From: Bacteroidales bacterium | Lineage (GTDB): Bacteria; Bacteroidota; Bacteroidia; Bacteroidales; Tenuifilaceae | Length of the DNA stretch: 19,025 nt | Direction of reading: 5' to 3' | Assembly (NCBI GenBank): GCA_003531155.1 | Contig: DQHR01000068.1 | Span: 1-19,025 of the forward strand | In this document: piece by piece, positions 6,868-14,746 of the stretch | How the letters are laid out: every line of letters starts with the position of its first letter | How positions within the stretch are numbered: position 1 is the first letter of the stretch | The notes under the pieces: generated by a model | What the model was told of the DNA's origin: nothing | Database searches by the model: none | Seen by the model: the letters and a program-made list of their open reading frames with translations, nothing else | Program-made: the position numbers and the translations under genes

Positions 6868-8151
6868 ATGAAAAAAACAATCTTTTTTTTAATCGCTTTT
6901 TACGTTCACATCTCATGGCAAACAATGGCTCAATCAGAGCCAACAATTGTCACGCTCAACCAATGCATTGATGCTGCTTTAATGAATAACCCAAGCATCA
7001 AACAATCAGAAAACGAAGCAAGCATATCGAAATTGGGCATAAAAATGGCTCAATCGGGTTTATACCCTGTTGCATCAGTTGAAGGTTCAGGTGGATTGTC
7101 AGATCAATATCGATTGGGCAATGATTATAAGTTTGGTACTGCCAGGCTTACAATAGATCAACTTTTATGGCAAAAAGGTAAAACTAAATCCTCCATTGAA
7201 CAGGCACGTTTTCTTAAAGAAGCTTCAATTGCATCACTAGAAGCAAGTAAACAGGAGCTAATCGTATCGGTAAAGAAGATTTATTATACCTGCTTGCAGC
7301 AAAATCAATTGTATTTGGTTGCTCAGGATAATGTATCGAAGGCTGAGCTTTTCTTAGAATATGCAAGGGAACGTTACAAAGTCGGAAATGGTAGGAAATC
7401 TGATGTTCTAAAAGCAGAAAGCGATCTTGCCGAGGCTGAATTTGAAAAAGAGTCATACCAAAATTCATTAAAGCAATCACAGAACGAACTATCTATGCTT
7501 ACTGGCCTTCCTGCAAATAATCTGTTGCTACTAGCAGATACCTGGCAAGTTGACAATCTTGGAACATACACCAAACAAGCAGATAGCCTTTTCAGCATTG
7601 CATTTCAAAATTATCCTGAACTACAAATGATGAACAGCCTTGGATTATCGCAACAGGCGAAGATTCAAGAGACCATAGCTGAATTTTATCCACAAATTGG
7701 TGTCAGTGCTGGTTACGATTGGAGTTACAATCCTATCATCCAAAGGCAAAATAGTTGGTATACAGCAATAACTCTACGGTGGAACATTTTCAACGGTAAT
7801 GAAAAGCATTATAGGTTGCAATCGGAAAAACTTAGAAAAACCAACTATGATAATCAGGTTGATGAAATGAAGAAATTCTTAATAAAGGAAGTGAGCAACT
7901 GCTTGATCAGCATTAGAGAAGCAGAAAGCCAAATCAGTTTGACATCCAAATTAATGAAAACAACCTCAGAGAATCTTGAAATAGCCAAAAGTCAATTTAA
8001 TGTTGGAACAGGTTCAATGCTTGAGCTAACCGATGCAAGAGTAAAAGATCTTTCGGCAAAGCAAAAGAATATTCAAGCCATCACTGCTTTTAAAAATGCC
8101 TTATCAAACCTCGAACGATTAACAGGAAATAATTATGAAAACAAGAAATAA
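6868..8151 (+). CDS. TolC-family outer-membrane efflux channel
   Basis: From the ATG at 6868 the gene encodes 427 residues with a signal peptide (MKKTIFFLIAFYVHISWQTMA, cleavage before QSEPT). The mature protein has the two tandem OEP halves of TolC homologues. The first begins at VTLNQCIDAALMNNPSIKQSE and has the long helix ERYKVGNGRKSDVLKAESDLAEAE. The second contains FYPQIGVSAGYDWSYN, then the matching helix AKSQFNVGTGSMLELTDARVKDL. A trimer would form the outer-membrane barrel and periplasmic tunnel of the export system encoded downstream. A longer frame opens at 6814 but places 18 residues before the signal peptide, so 6868 is preferred. It is the first gene of the operon and overlaps the adaptor gene by 17 bp. 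Confidence 0.92.
   Translation: MKKTIFFLIAFYVHISWQTMAQSEPTIVTLNQCIDAALMNNPSIKQSENEASISKLGIKMAQSGLYPVASVEGSGGLSDQYRLGNDYKFGTARLTIDQLLWQKGKTKSSIEQARFLKEASIASLEASKQELIVSVKKIYYTCLQQNQLYLVAQDNVSKAELFLEYARERYKVGNGRKSDVLKAESDLAEAEFEKESYQNSLKQSQNELSMLTGLPANNLLLLADTWQVDNLGTYTKQADSLFSIAFQNYPELQMMNSLGLSQQAKIQETIAEFYPQIGVSAGYDWSYNPIIQRQNSWYTAITLRWNIFNGNEKHYRLQSEKLRKTNYDNQVDEMKKFLIKEVSNCLISIREAESQISLTSKLMKTTSENLEIAKSQFNVGTGSMLELTDARVKDLSAKQKNIQAITAFKNALSNLERLTGNNYENKK
8124..8127 (+). promoter_or_regulatory. Ribosome binding site deciding the adaptor start
   Basis: AGGA lies 7 bp before the ATG at 8135, inside the 3' end of the channel gene. Recognisable Shine-Dalgarno sequences are scarce in this window. 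This one favours the 8135 start over the in-frame ATG at 8153, which follows the channel stop by one base. Confidence 0.5.
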
Positions 8152-9220
8152 TATGAATTACTTAAACAAATTTTTAATTGCTGTGGGGTTAATTGTTGTT
8201 ATAACATCATGCTCTAACACTGATGAAGTCACATCTTTTCAAACCGTTGCAGTTCAGCGAAAAACCATAAGCACATCGATTATTGCAACGGGTATCATCA
8301 AACCTAAGGTAGGTGCTGAAGTTCGAGTTGGTTCAAGAGCTTCGGGAATTGTCAAAAGGCTCCATGTAAAAATTGGGGATGATGTACGTAAAGGAGATTT
8401 GCTAGCCAATCTCGATGATTCAGAACTATCAGCACGTTACCGGTTAGAAAAGGCAAATCTTGATAACGCCCAAACTGTTCTGAAATATGCTAAGATCGAA
8501 ATGGATAGGGTTAAATCATTAGTTGACAAAGACTTTTCATCCATCCAATCTTATGACAATCTGGTGAAAGAATACGACATGGCCCTTTCACGTGTCGCTA
8601 GCGCTCAAGCTTCGGTTGATTATGCTTTTACTGAACTTGGGTTTACCAAAATCGTTGCGCCAATCTCTGGGGTCATTGGTTCGGTATCCACCCAGGAAGG
8701 TGAAACAGTATCTGCCTCGTTTGCGGCTCCTACGTTTGTAACAATCATTGATTTGTCTCGCATTGAAGTGTGGGCATACGTGGACGAAACCGATATTGGA
8801 AAAATAGAAATAGGACAAAAAGCAAGTTTTACGCTTGATACCTACGCAGGGAACAGATTTGATGGAACCGTTTCTGCAATCTATCCTAAGGCGGAGATTC
8901 GCGATAATGTGGTTAACTATATCGTAATTATCGAAATTTCGGACAACATGGGCAAAATCCTTCGCCCAGAGATGACAGCTTCAGTTACGATTCAAACTAG
9001 TGCGATGGATTCCGTTTTAAGCATCCCAAACAACACAATTAAAAGGAAAAATGCAGAAACTGTGGTCTATATACTCGAAAACGGAAATCCAATATTGAAA
9101 AAGATCAAAACAGGTTTAAAAGGAACCCAAATAACTGAAGTTATTGAAGGGTTGAAGGAAAATGAACAAGTAATAATTAATAGTGAAGAATTAATAAACA
9201 ATAAAAATCAACAGCTATGA
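8135..9220 (+). CDS. HlyD/MacA-type periplasmic adaptor (membrane fusion lipoprotein)
   Basis: This is a 361-residue membrane-fusion protein. The N-terminus is a lipoprotein signal with lipobox VITSC (Cys26), so the mature protein is likely anchored by lipid. In order follow the first half of a barrel-sandwich (lipoyl-like) domain (about 50-95, IKPKVGAEVRVGSRASG ... KGDLLANLDDSEL), an alpha-hairpin (about 100-165), the second lipoyl half (FTKIVAPISGVIGSVSTQEG), a beta-barrel (EVWAYVDETDIGKIEIGQ) and a membrane-proximal domain with KTGLKGTQITEVIEGLKENEQVI. This is the MacA layout, bridging the inner-membrane ABC transporter to the TolC channel. It overlaps the channel gene by 17 bp and ends in an ATGA overlap with the ATPase, which implies translational coupling. 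An alternative start at 8153 is possible. The transported substrate is unknown. Confidence 0.92.
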   Translation: MKTRNNMNYLNKFLIAVGLIVVITSCSNTDEVTSFQTVAVQRKTISTSIIATGIIKPKVGAEVRVGSRASGIVKRLHVKIGDDVRKGDLLANLDDSELSARYRLEKANLDNAQTVLKYAKIEMDRVKSLVDKDFSSIQSYDNLVKEYDMALSRVASAQASVDYAFTELGFTKIVAPISGVIGSVSTQEGETVSASFAAPTFVTIIDLSRIEVWAYVDETDIGKIEIGQKASFTLDTYAGNRFDGTVSAIYPKAEIRDNVVNYIVIIEISDNMGKILRPEMTASVTIQTSAMDSVLSIPNNTIKRKNAETVVYILENGNPILKKIKTGLKGTQITEVIEGLKENEQVIINSEELINNKNQQL

Positions 9221-9879
9221 TTCAGCTAAAAAATGTAAGTAAAAAGTTCAGTAACAATGGACAAAAGCCAGTGCAAGCGCTGAAAGAAACAAATTTGGTA
9301 ATAAATCAGGGTGAGTTTGTAGCCATTGTTGGACCATCAGGATCGGGAAAATCAAGTATGATGAACATTCTGGGCATGCTCGATCGGCCAACTTCTGGAG
9401 AGTATTATTTCGAGAATAGGGAAATTAATACCCTAAGCGAGGATGAACTTGCTTCGATCCGGAATAAAAAAATAGGTTTTGTTTTCCAAAAGTTTCACCT
9501 CCTGCCTAAAACAACTGCATTGGAAAATGTTGAACTACCATTACTTTATTCCGATCGGAAAAATATCCGAGGATTGGCCTTGGACGCACTTAAGCAGGTT
9601 GGATTGGAAGAAAGGGCAACTCATCGTGCAAACGAGCTATCAGGAGGCCAGCAGCAACGAGTTGCCATTGCTCGTGCACTTGTGAATGAGCCAGAAATCA
9701 TTTTTGCCGATGAACCTACTGGAAATCTTGACTCTGCATCGGGTCAGGAAATAATGAAAATCTTTCAGGAGCTTAATGAAGCGGGCAAAACAATTGTTCT
9801 CATAACTCATGATTTAACCATTGCTGCCTATGCCAAACGCACAATTCAAATTCACGATGGCATTGTAAACGAAAACTGA
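9217..9879 (+). CDS. MacB/LolD-type ABC transporter ATP-binding subunit
   Basis: This 220-residue stand-alone nucleotide-binding domain shows every ABC motif. Walker A is GPSGSGKSS (residues 39-47). The Q-loop is Gln91 in FVFQKFHLL. The signature LSGGQQQR starts at 141. Walker B is IIFADEPTGNLD (Asp165, Glu166), and the switch His is His198 in LITHD. The signature and length place it in the MacB/LolD/FtsE branch. It would power the two permeases that follow. In E. coli MacB the ATPase and permease are fused; here they are separate genes. The start ATG overlaps the adaptor stop (ATGA). Confidence 0.95.
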   Translation: MIQLKNVSKKFSNNGQKPVQALKETNLVINQGEFVAIVGPSGSGKSSMMNILGMLDRPTSGEYYFENREINTLSEDELASIRNKKIGFVFQKFHLLPKTTALENVELPLLYSDRKNIRGLALDALKQVGLEERATHRANELSGGQQQRVAIARALVNEPEIIFADEPTGNLDSASGQEIMKIFQELNEAGKTIVLITHDLTIAAYAKRTIQIHDGIVNEN

Positions 9880-9902
9880 TAAAAACTTTAAAAACATAAA
9901 CC

Positions 9903-11117
9903 ATGAATAAGAAAGAAACTTTAAAAAGCAGTTTACGCATATTAAAAAGAAACAAGATGCGTACATTTTTTATGGTACTTGGAATTATTATTGGAGTTGC
10001 TTCGCTAAGCATAACATTTACTATTGGGAGAGGATTTCAGAAGCAAATTACAGAGAGAGCAAAAAAATATCTTGGCTCAAGCGATATTCTCGTTACGGCA
10101 GTGAAAATAAAACTCGAGGGGAAATCAGTTGATAACAATCTTGTTTCATCCCTAACAATTGACGACCTAAAAGCAATTGCATCAGAAATTCCATTAGTAA
10201 GCACGTATGCTCCAGTACAATTTCTACCCAACTGTGAAATCATTGCAGGAAATAAAAATATCTCGACTTCTGTGAGAGGAAGTTCAGCAACCGGGCAGAT
10301 TGTATGGAATCGTGGCGTTATAAAAGGTGATTATTTTGATGATGCTGAAGAGCTGAATGCCACTCGTGTTGCACTTATCGGAACTAAAATCGCTGAAACA
10401 CTATTTGGAGAATCTGATCCCATTGGTGCTCAGATCAGAATTGGTGATGTGCCATTTACAGTTAAAGGTGTTCTTGAACCTAAAGGTATTGATCCCCATG
10501 GTAACGATATGGATTTTGATATCGTTGTTCCTATTACAACCATGATGAAACGCCTTATGAATGTTGACTATATAGCAATGGCAAAAATTGTCATTTCTGA
10601 TGAAAATCGCATGGATGAAGCTGTATCGGGGATTACAGCAGTATTGAACGAACGGCATCATATAACCAATGGAGAAAGCGATTTTCTCATTCTTACTCCA
10701 ACATTTGTTAAAGAAAAAATCAAAGAAATGACAAAGGTTTTTAATGTTTTCCTACCCTTGATTTCTTTAATTGCATTGCTTGCTGCAGGCATAGTCATTG
10801 TTGTTCTAATGCTCATGTCGGTAAACGAACGAATCAGCGAAATAGGACTACGCAAAGCCGTAGGCGCTCGTTCTAAAGATGTTGTTTCGCAGTTTCTGAT
10901 TGAGGTTTCTATAACATCATTGCTCGGTGGCATTATCGGAATAACAATCGGCTTGATTTGCTTCAAAGTATTCTGCTCGATAATTAAAATTTCATTCTTT
11001 ATTCCCTGGCAAATTTATGTTTTTGGAGTTCTTCTACCAATATTGGTAGGAATCATCGCTGGTATAATTCCTGCAAGAAAAGCAGCAAAATACAATCCTA
11101 TAGAAGCATTGAGGTAA
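9903..11117 (+). CDS. MacB/FtsX-type ABC transporter permease, first paralogue
   Basis: This 404-residue protein has the MacB permease topology. One N-terminal membrane helix (about residues 19-42, MRTFFMVLGIIIGVASLSIT) is followed by a large periplasmic domain of about 220 residues. Three C-terminal helices follow: LPLISLIALLAAGIVIVVLML, SITSLLGGIIGITIGL and IYVFGVLLPILVGIIAGIIP. The cytoplasmic coupling segment between the first two of these, NERISEIGLRKAVGARSKDVVSQF, is the FtsX/MacB hallmark. The protein is a clear paralogue of the next gene. Together they probably make a heterodimeric permease acting with the ATPase upstream. Its C-terminus PARKAAKYNPIEALR is the usual family ending. It starts 23 bp after the ATPase and stops 1 bp before the second permease. 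Confidence 0.93.
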   Translation: MNKKETLKSSLRILKRNKMRTFFMVLGIIIGVASLSITFTIGRGFQKQITERAKKYLGSSDILVTAVKIKLEGKSVDNNLVSSLTIDDLKAIASEIPLVSTYAPVQFLPNCEIIAGNKNISTSVRGSSATGQIVWNRGVIKGDYFDDAEELNATRVALIGTKIAETLFGESDPIGAQIRIGDVPFTVKGVLEPKGIDPHGNDMDFDIVVPITTMMKRLMNVDYIAMAKIVISDENRMDEAVSGITAVLNERHHITNGESDFLILTPTFVKEKIKEMTKVFNVFLPLISLIALLAAGIVIVVLMLMSVNERISEIGLRKAVGARSKDVVSQFLIEVSITSLLGGIIGITIGLICFKVFCSIIKISFFIPWQIYVFGVLLPILVGIIAGIIPARKAAKYNPIEALR

Positions 11118-11118
11118 A

Positions 11119-12342
11119 ATGACAATTACTAAAACTATAAAAATATCATTTAAGCAGCTGCTTATTAACAGAGGCAAATCCTTTTTCGCCATCATTGGAC
11201 TTTCCATTGGGATTGCCTCTGTTATAACCATGGTTGCTATTGGTGACGGAGCCAAGGAAGAAACGTTGAATCAATTGGATCAGTTGGGGACCAACCTAAT
11301 CACGGTTAATGCTGGAAAAATAAAGAGTGTAATGCAGCGCAAGCAGAATACTGATTTGATGACTACTTTAAAGTTGAAAGACTGTGAAGTTATTCTGAAC
11401 AGTTGCCCTTCGATAAAAGAAGTAGTTCCTTCCTTAGAGGGTACAATTAAGGTTAAATATGGGAACACAACAACTTCATCAATGGTAAATGGAGTTACAA
11501 CATCTTACTTCAGAATTAAAAACTTTACCTTAGAAAAGGGAGAACTGTTTACACAGATGGATGATAAACAATCAATGCGATTGGCAGTGTTAGGAGGTCA
11601 AATTAGCCAGACCCTTTTTGAGAATGAAGATCCAATCGGAAAGACCTTACTAATTGGTAAGGTTCCTTTTACAATAATTGGGGTTTTAAAGAGTAAAGGC
11701 ACTACTATCAGCGGTTCAAACCTAGATGCGCAGGTACTAATTCCTCTTAGCACTGCAATGAGAAGGATTTATAATGTGAACTATCTTAATCGCATTTTTA
11801 TAGAAGTGACTAGCCAGTCGAAGATGAAAGATGCCGAAGATGAGATTGTTTCCGCTTTGCGCAGCAATCATAGACTTGATTTAAAGGGCAAAGAAAACGA
11901 CTTCACAATAGATAATCAATTGACCGACATTCAGGCTAGCGAAAGTTCAGCACAATCCTTCACATGGCTCATAGTTGGGGTGTCGGCAATTGCTCTTTTG
12001 GTTGGTGGTATAGGTATTCTTGCTGTAATGCTACTATCAGTAAGAGAAAGAAATTCTGAAATTGGCTTGCGCTTGTCGGTAGGTGCAAAACGACGTGATA
12101 TAGTATGGCAATTTCTTGTTGAATCATCAATTTTAGGATTTGCTGGCGGTTTAACTGGTTTTACAATAGGATTTGTTGTTTCAGAAATTATTAAATATAC
12201 ATCGCAGTGGCATATCTCTATGTCACCAATCTCTGTAGTAATATCACTTCTGTTTTCAATTTTTATTGGATTAATTTTTGGAGTAATTCCTGCTCAAAAA
12301 GCTTCAAGAGCGGATCCTATTACAGCCCTACAAAAAGAATAA
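11119..12342 (+). CDS. MacB/FtsX-type ABC transporter permease, second paralogue
   Basis: This 407-residue protein has the same layout as its neighbour. The N-terminal helix is about residues 20-42 (FFAIIGLSIGIASVITMVAIG). A periplasmic MacB_PCD domain contains the characteristic LDAQVLIPLSTAMRRIYNV. Three C-terminal helices carry the coupling segment RERNSEIGLRLSVGAKRRDIVWQF, and the protein ends PAQKASRADPITALQKE. It is closer to canonical MacB in the LDAQVLIPLSTA region than the first paralogue, which has DMDFDIVVPITTM there. MacB-like proteins drive periplasm-to-outside transport by mechanotransmission rather than by moving substrate across the inner membrane, which suggests a substrate taken from the periplasm. 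Only 1 bp separates the two permease genes. Confidence 0.93.
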   Translation: MTITKTIKISFKQLLINRGKSFFAIIGLSIGIASVITMVAIGDGAKEETLNQLDQLGTNLITVNAGKIKSVMQRKQNTDLMTTLKLKDCEVILNSCPSIKEVVPSLEGTIKVKYGNTTTSSMVNGVTTSYFRIKNFTLEKGELFTQMDDKQSMRLAVLGGQISQTLFENEDPIGKTLLIGKVPFTIIGVLKSKGTTISGSNLDAQVLIPLSTAMRRIYNVNYLNRIFIEVTSQSKMKDAEDEIVSALRSNHRLDLKGKENDFTIDNQLTDIQASESSAQSFTWLIVGVSAIALLVGGIGILAVMLLSVRERNSEIGLRLSVGAKRRDIVWQFLVESSILGFAGGLTGFTIGFVVSEIIKYTSQWHISMSPISVVISLLFSIFIGLIFGVIPAQKASRADPITALQKE

Positions 12343-12370
12343 GTATATTTGTTTATAAAAGCTAAGGATA

Positions 12371-13063
12371 ATGATTAAGCAGAAAATCTTGATTATCGAC
12401 GATGACGAGAAAATGAATGGGTTGCTGCTAAACTACCTTGTAGGCTTTGGTTACGACGTAGTAACTTGCACTCATCCTACATCAGGTCTTCAAAAGATTA
12501 AGCAGAATGTGCCTGATTTAATAATCTTGGACATTATGCTACCCGATTTGGATGGATTTGCTGTATGCCGCGAAGTGCGTAAGGAGTCGTCTATTCCTAT
12601 AATTATGCTAACAGCAAGAGGTGATGTAACCGACCGAATTGTTGGTCTTGAACTTGGAGCTGATGATTACCTACCAAAACCATTTGAGCCAAGGGAATTA
12701 GTTGCTCGCATCCAAACTATTATGCGAAGGATTTCAAATCAATATAATCCTTCTGGTTCTTTAAAGTTCAACCATTTAGAAATAATTCCCGAAAAGCAAA
12801 TGGTAATTGTTGATGGTGAAACAATTGACATAACAACAATGGAGTTTCAACTACTACATTTACTAGCCGAAAAACGTGGACGTATTATTACCCGTGATCA
12901 AATTATGGATAGCCTTAAAGGTGTTGATTGGTCGGCATTTGACAGATCCGTTGACGTGGCTGTTAGTCGTTTACGGCAAAAACTTAATGATGACCCAAAA
13001 AACCCAAGGTTTATTAAAACTATTTGGGGTACAGGATATATGTTTATAGGGTATGAAGAATAA
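12371..13063 (+). CDS. OmpR/PhoB-family response regulator
   Basis: This 230-residue protein starts with a receiver domain (about 5-118). The acidic pocket is in IIDDDEKM, the phosphoacceptor is Asp54 in IILDIMLPD, the switch Thr is in IIMLTARGD, and the conserved Lys is in YLPKPFEP. A C-terminal winged-helix DNA-binding domain follows (about 132-228), with the effector pattern TTMEFQLLHLLAEKRGRIITRDQIMD and the C-terminal hairpin KTIWGTGYMF. This is a transcription factor activated by the kinase encoded next to it, whose gene overlaps its own by 11 bp. As the sixth gene of the operon it is well placed to autoregulate the transport genes. Confidence 0.95.
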   Translation: MIKQKILIIDDDEKMNGLLLNYLVGFGYDVVTCTHPTSGLQKIKQNVPDLIILDIMLPDLDGFAVCREVRKESSIPIIMLTARGDVTDRIVGLELGADDYLPKPFEPRELVARIQTIMRRISNQYNPSGSLKFNHLEIIPEKQMVIVDGETIDITTMEFQLLHLLAEKRGRIITRDQIMDSLKGVDWSAFDRSVDVAVSRLRQKLNDDPKNPRFIKTIWGTGYMFIGYEE

Positions 13064-14072
13064 ATTAATAGAACAAAAAAGAAGGTCGATCTTATTCAAG
13101 ATCTTTGGTGTAATACTGATCTTTACAATCAGCGTCATCTTTGTTGTACTTGCTTTTTGGGGATTAGTAGATGAGCAACCAAATCCAATGTATGCTCATT
13201 TACATTTACTGATTACTGTAATTATATTAATAATTACTGGTTCCATTGTAGCTTCATTTATCATTAGAAAAATATTAAGGCCACTTTATATACTTAATAA
13301 GGCTGTTGAAGAGGTTGGCAAAGGTAATTTGAACCAGACTATACAGATTAATAGCAAAGATGAGCTAGGAAAACTTGCAATTGCTTTTAATCAAATGATA
13401 TTTGATTTGAAAAAGATGATGCTTGCCCGTGATCAATTGTTACTCGATGTAAGCCATGAACTGCGCACTCCCATTACCCGCGCAAAACTAGCACTTGAGA
13501 TGATGCCTGACAGTGCTGAGAAAGACTCACTTGCCGGCGATTTAAAAGAGATGGAAATAATGATTACCGAAATGCTCGAATCGGAACGACTTAAAAATGG
13601 GATAATCACACCTACTCTAGCTCCGACCAAAGTCGTTAACCTCCTACAAAAAGTAGTAGATGAATTTTCACACAAAAATAATCGTATCGTTATTTATCCT
13701 ATCGCTTCTGATCTAAACATCAATATTGACGAATCGCTAATAATAACAGTTCTTCGTAATCTTATTGACAATTCATTGAAATATTCCTCCTCTCAGCCAA
13801 AACCTATTGAAATAAGCGTTATTCGCCACGACCAAGATATTACAATTCAGATTGAGGATTTTGGGCAAGGTATACCTGAAGATAAATTACCATTTGTATT
13901 TGAACCATTTTACAGAGTAGATCAATCCCGCTCAAGAAATACCGGGGGATATGGGCTAGGGTTACATCTTTGTAAACGGATAATGGATCTACATGGAGCC
14001 GAAATCAAATTACAGAATAAGAGAGACTCGTCCGGGCTTATAGTCACACTGACTTTTCGAAATAATAGTTAA
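13053..14072 (+). CDS. HAMP-domain sensor histidine kinase with almost no periplasmic domain
   Basis: This 339-residue membrane kinase has two helices (about 13-37 and 51-72) separated by only about 13 residues. A HAMP linker follows (about 72-124, LRPLYILNKAVEEVGKGN). The HisKA domain has the phosphoacceptor His135 in LDVSHELRTPITRAKL. The HATPase_c domain has N-box LRNLIDNSLKYSS, G1 EDFGQGIPEDKL, F-box VFEPFYRVD and G2 GGYGLGLHLCKRIM. The sequence around the H-box resembles the CpxA/EnvZ type. The lack of a periplasmic sensor fits the intramembrane-sensing kinases known from transporter-linked systems in Firmicutes, which rely on an ABC permease for detection. That link is inference here. 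It is the last gene of the operon and overlaps the regulator gene. Confidence 0.95.
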   Translation: MKNKLIEQKRRSILFKIFGVILIFTISVIFVVLAFWGLVDEQPNPMYAHLHLLITVIILIITGSIVASFIIRKILRPLYILNKAVEEVGKGNLNQTIQINSKDELGKLAIAFNQMIFDLKKMMLARDQLLLDVSHELRTPITRAKLALEMMPDSAEKDSLAGDLKEMEIMITEMLESERLKNGIITPTLAPTKVVNLLQKVVDEFSHKNNRIVIYPIASDLNINIDESLIITVLRNLIDNSLKYSSSQPKPIEISVIRHDQDITIQIEDFGQGIPEDKLPFVFEPFYRVDQSRSRNTGGYGLGLHLCKRIMDLHGAEIKLQNKRDSSGLIVTLTFRNNS

Positions 14073-14113
14073 AAGCAGAATCAAAAGAGCCAATCCTTTA
14101 AAGAAATTTCTTC

Positions 14114-14153
14114 GGGTGATACCTCAGGTATTTAGTAGCCCTTATTTTATTTT
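14114..14153 (+). terminator. Probable terminator of the efflux-regulator operon
   Basis: ATACCT-C-AGGTAT (14119-14131) is a perfect 6-bp inverted repeat flanked by GGG (14114-14116) and CCC (14139-14141), so a longer interrupted stem is possible. It is followed by a T-rich tract (TTATTTTATTTTTAT). It lies 41 bp after the kinase stop. The stem is short and irregular, so this is a moderate call. Confidence 0.5.
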
Positions 14154-14746
14154 TATAAAAACCCAGCCAGCCGTAAATGATCAGATTCTACAATACAATT
14201 ATTGAGTTTGTATTCGGATAATTCCAAACGAATGTATAATTTATTATAAAGGTCATTTTGTATTTATTCCTTACAAAACTTTAAAAAAGAGAATTAATTG
14301 AATTGGATGTTACGCTCTAAAATAGGAATGCAAAGCATCAACCCGCCTACAAAAACATTGACCATAACGCTTAATATTGATCAAACATAGCAAAAAATGT
14401 AATTCACTTGTCCTTTAATCTGACAATAGTTTGCCCAATTTGATCTTAAATCTTTCTATGAACCCTTTCTACTTTAAAAATCATTGCTTTTAACTTGGAA
14501 CATAAAATATCATTTTGCGTATAATTCTATCAATAATGTTATGTTTTTAGCATAAATTAAAATCTGGTTGATTATGTAGATAATTTGTGCGATTACTGAA
14601 AGGATGATAAATAGCTCTCTCATCAAATGATTTTAAATTTATATTAAAAATATTCTTATTACAGGTTTATACTCCAAATTATTTTCAAAGCGAGTATAAT
14701 AAACAAAGAATTTGTGTAAGTAATGTAATAGAATAATAATTTTCAG
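14154..14746. other. Long AT-rich intergenic region before the giant secreted protein
   Basis: About 590 bp with no convincing gene on either strand: stops are frequent in all frames and any frame is shorter than 30-40 codons. Base composition is strongly AT-rich. A somewhat less AT-rich island lies at about 14300-14380 (with the small inverted repeat ATGC-AAA-GCAT at 14328-14338) and its origin is unclear. The region probably carries the promoter and leader of the secreted protein gene, but no -33/-7 pair could be fixed with confidence. Confidence 0.6.

Noticed and set aside
10401..10966. Two minus-strand frames (10401-10661 and 10658-10966) within the first permease gene
   Set aside because: Shadow frames opposite a well-supported permease; their sequences have no domain pattern.
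14307..14370. attC-like integron site suggested by GTTACGC and ATAACGC near an inverted repeat
   Set aside because: The order is GTT...AAC on both strands, not AAC...GTT, and the internal arms do not pair as attC sites do.
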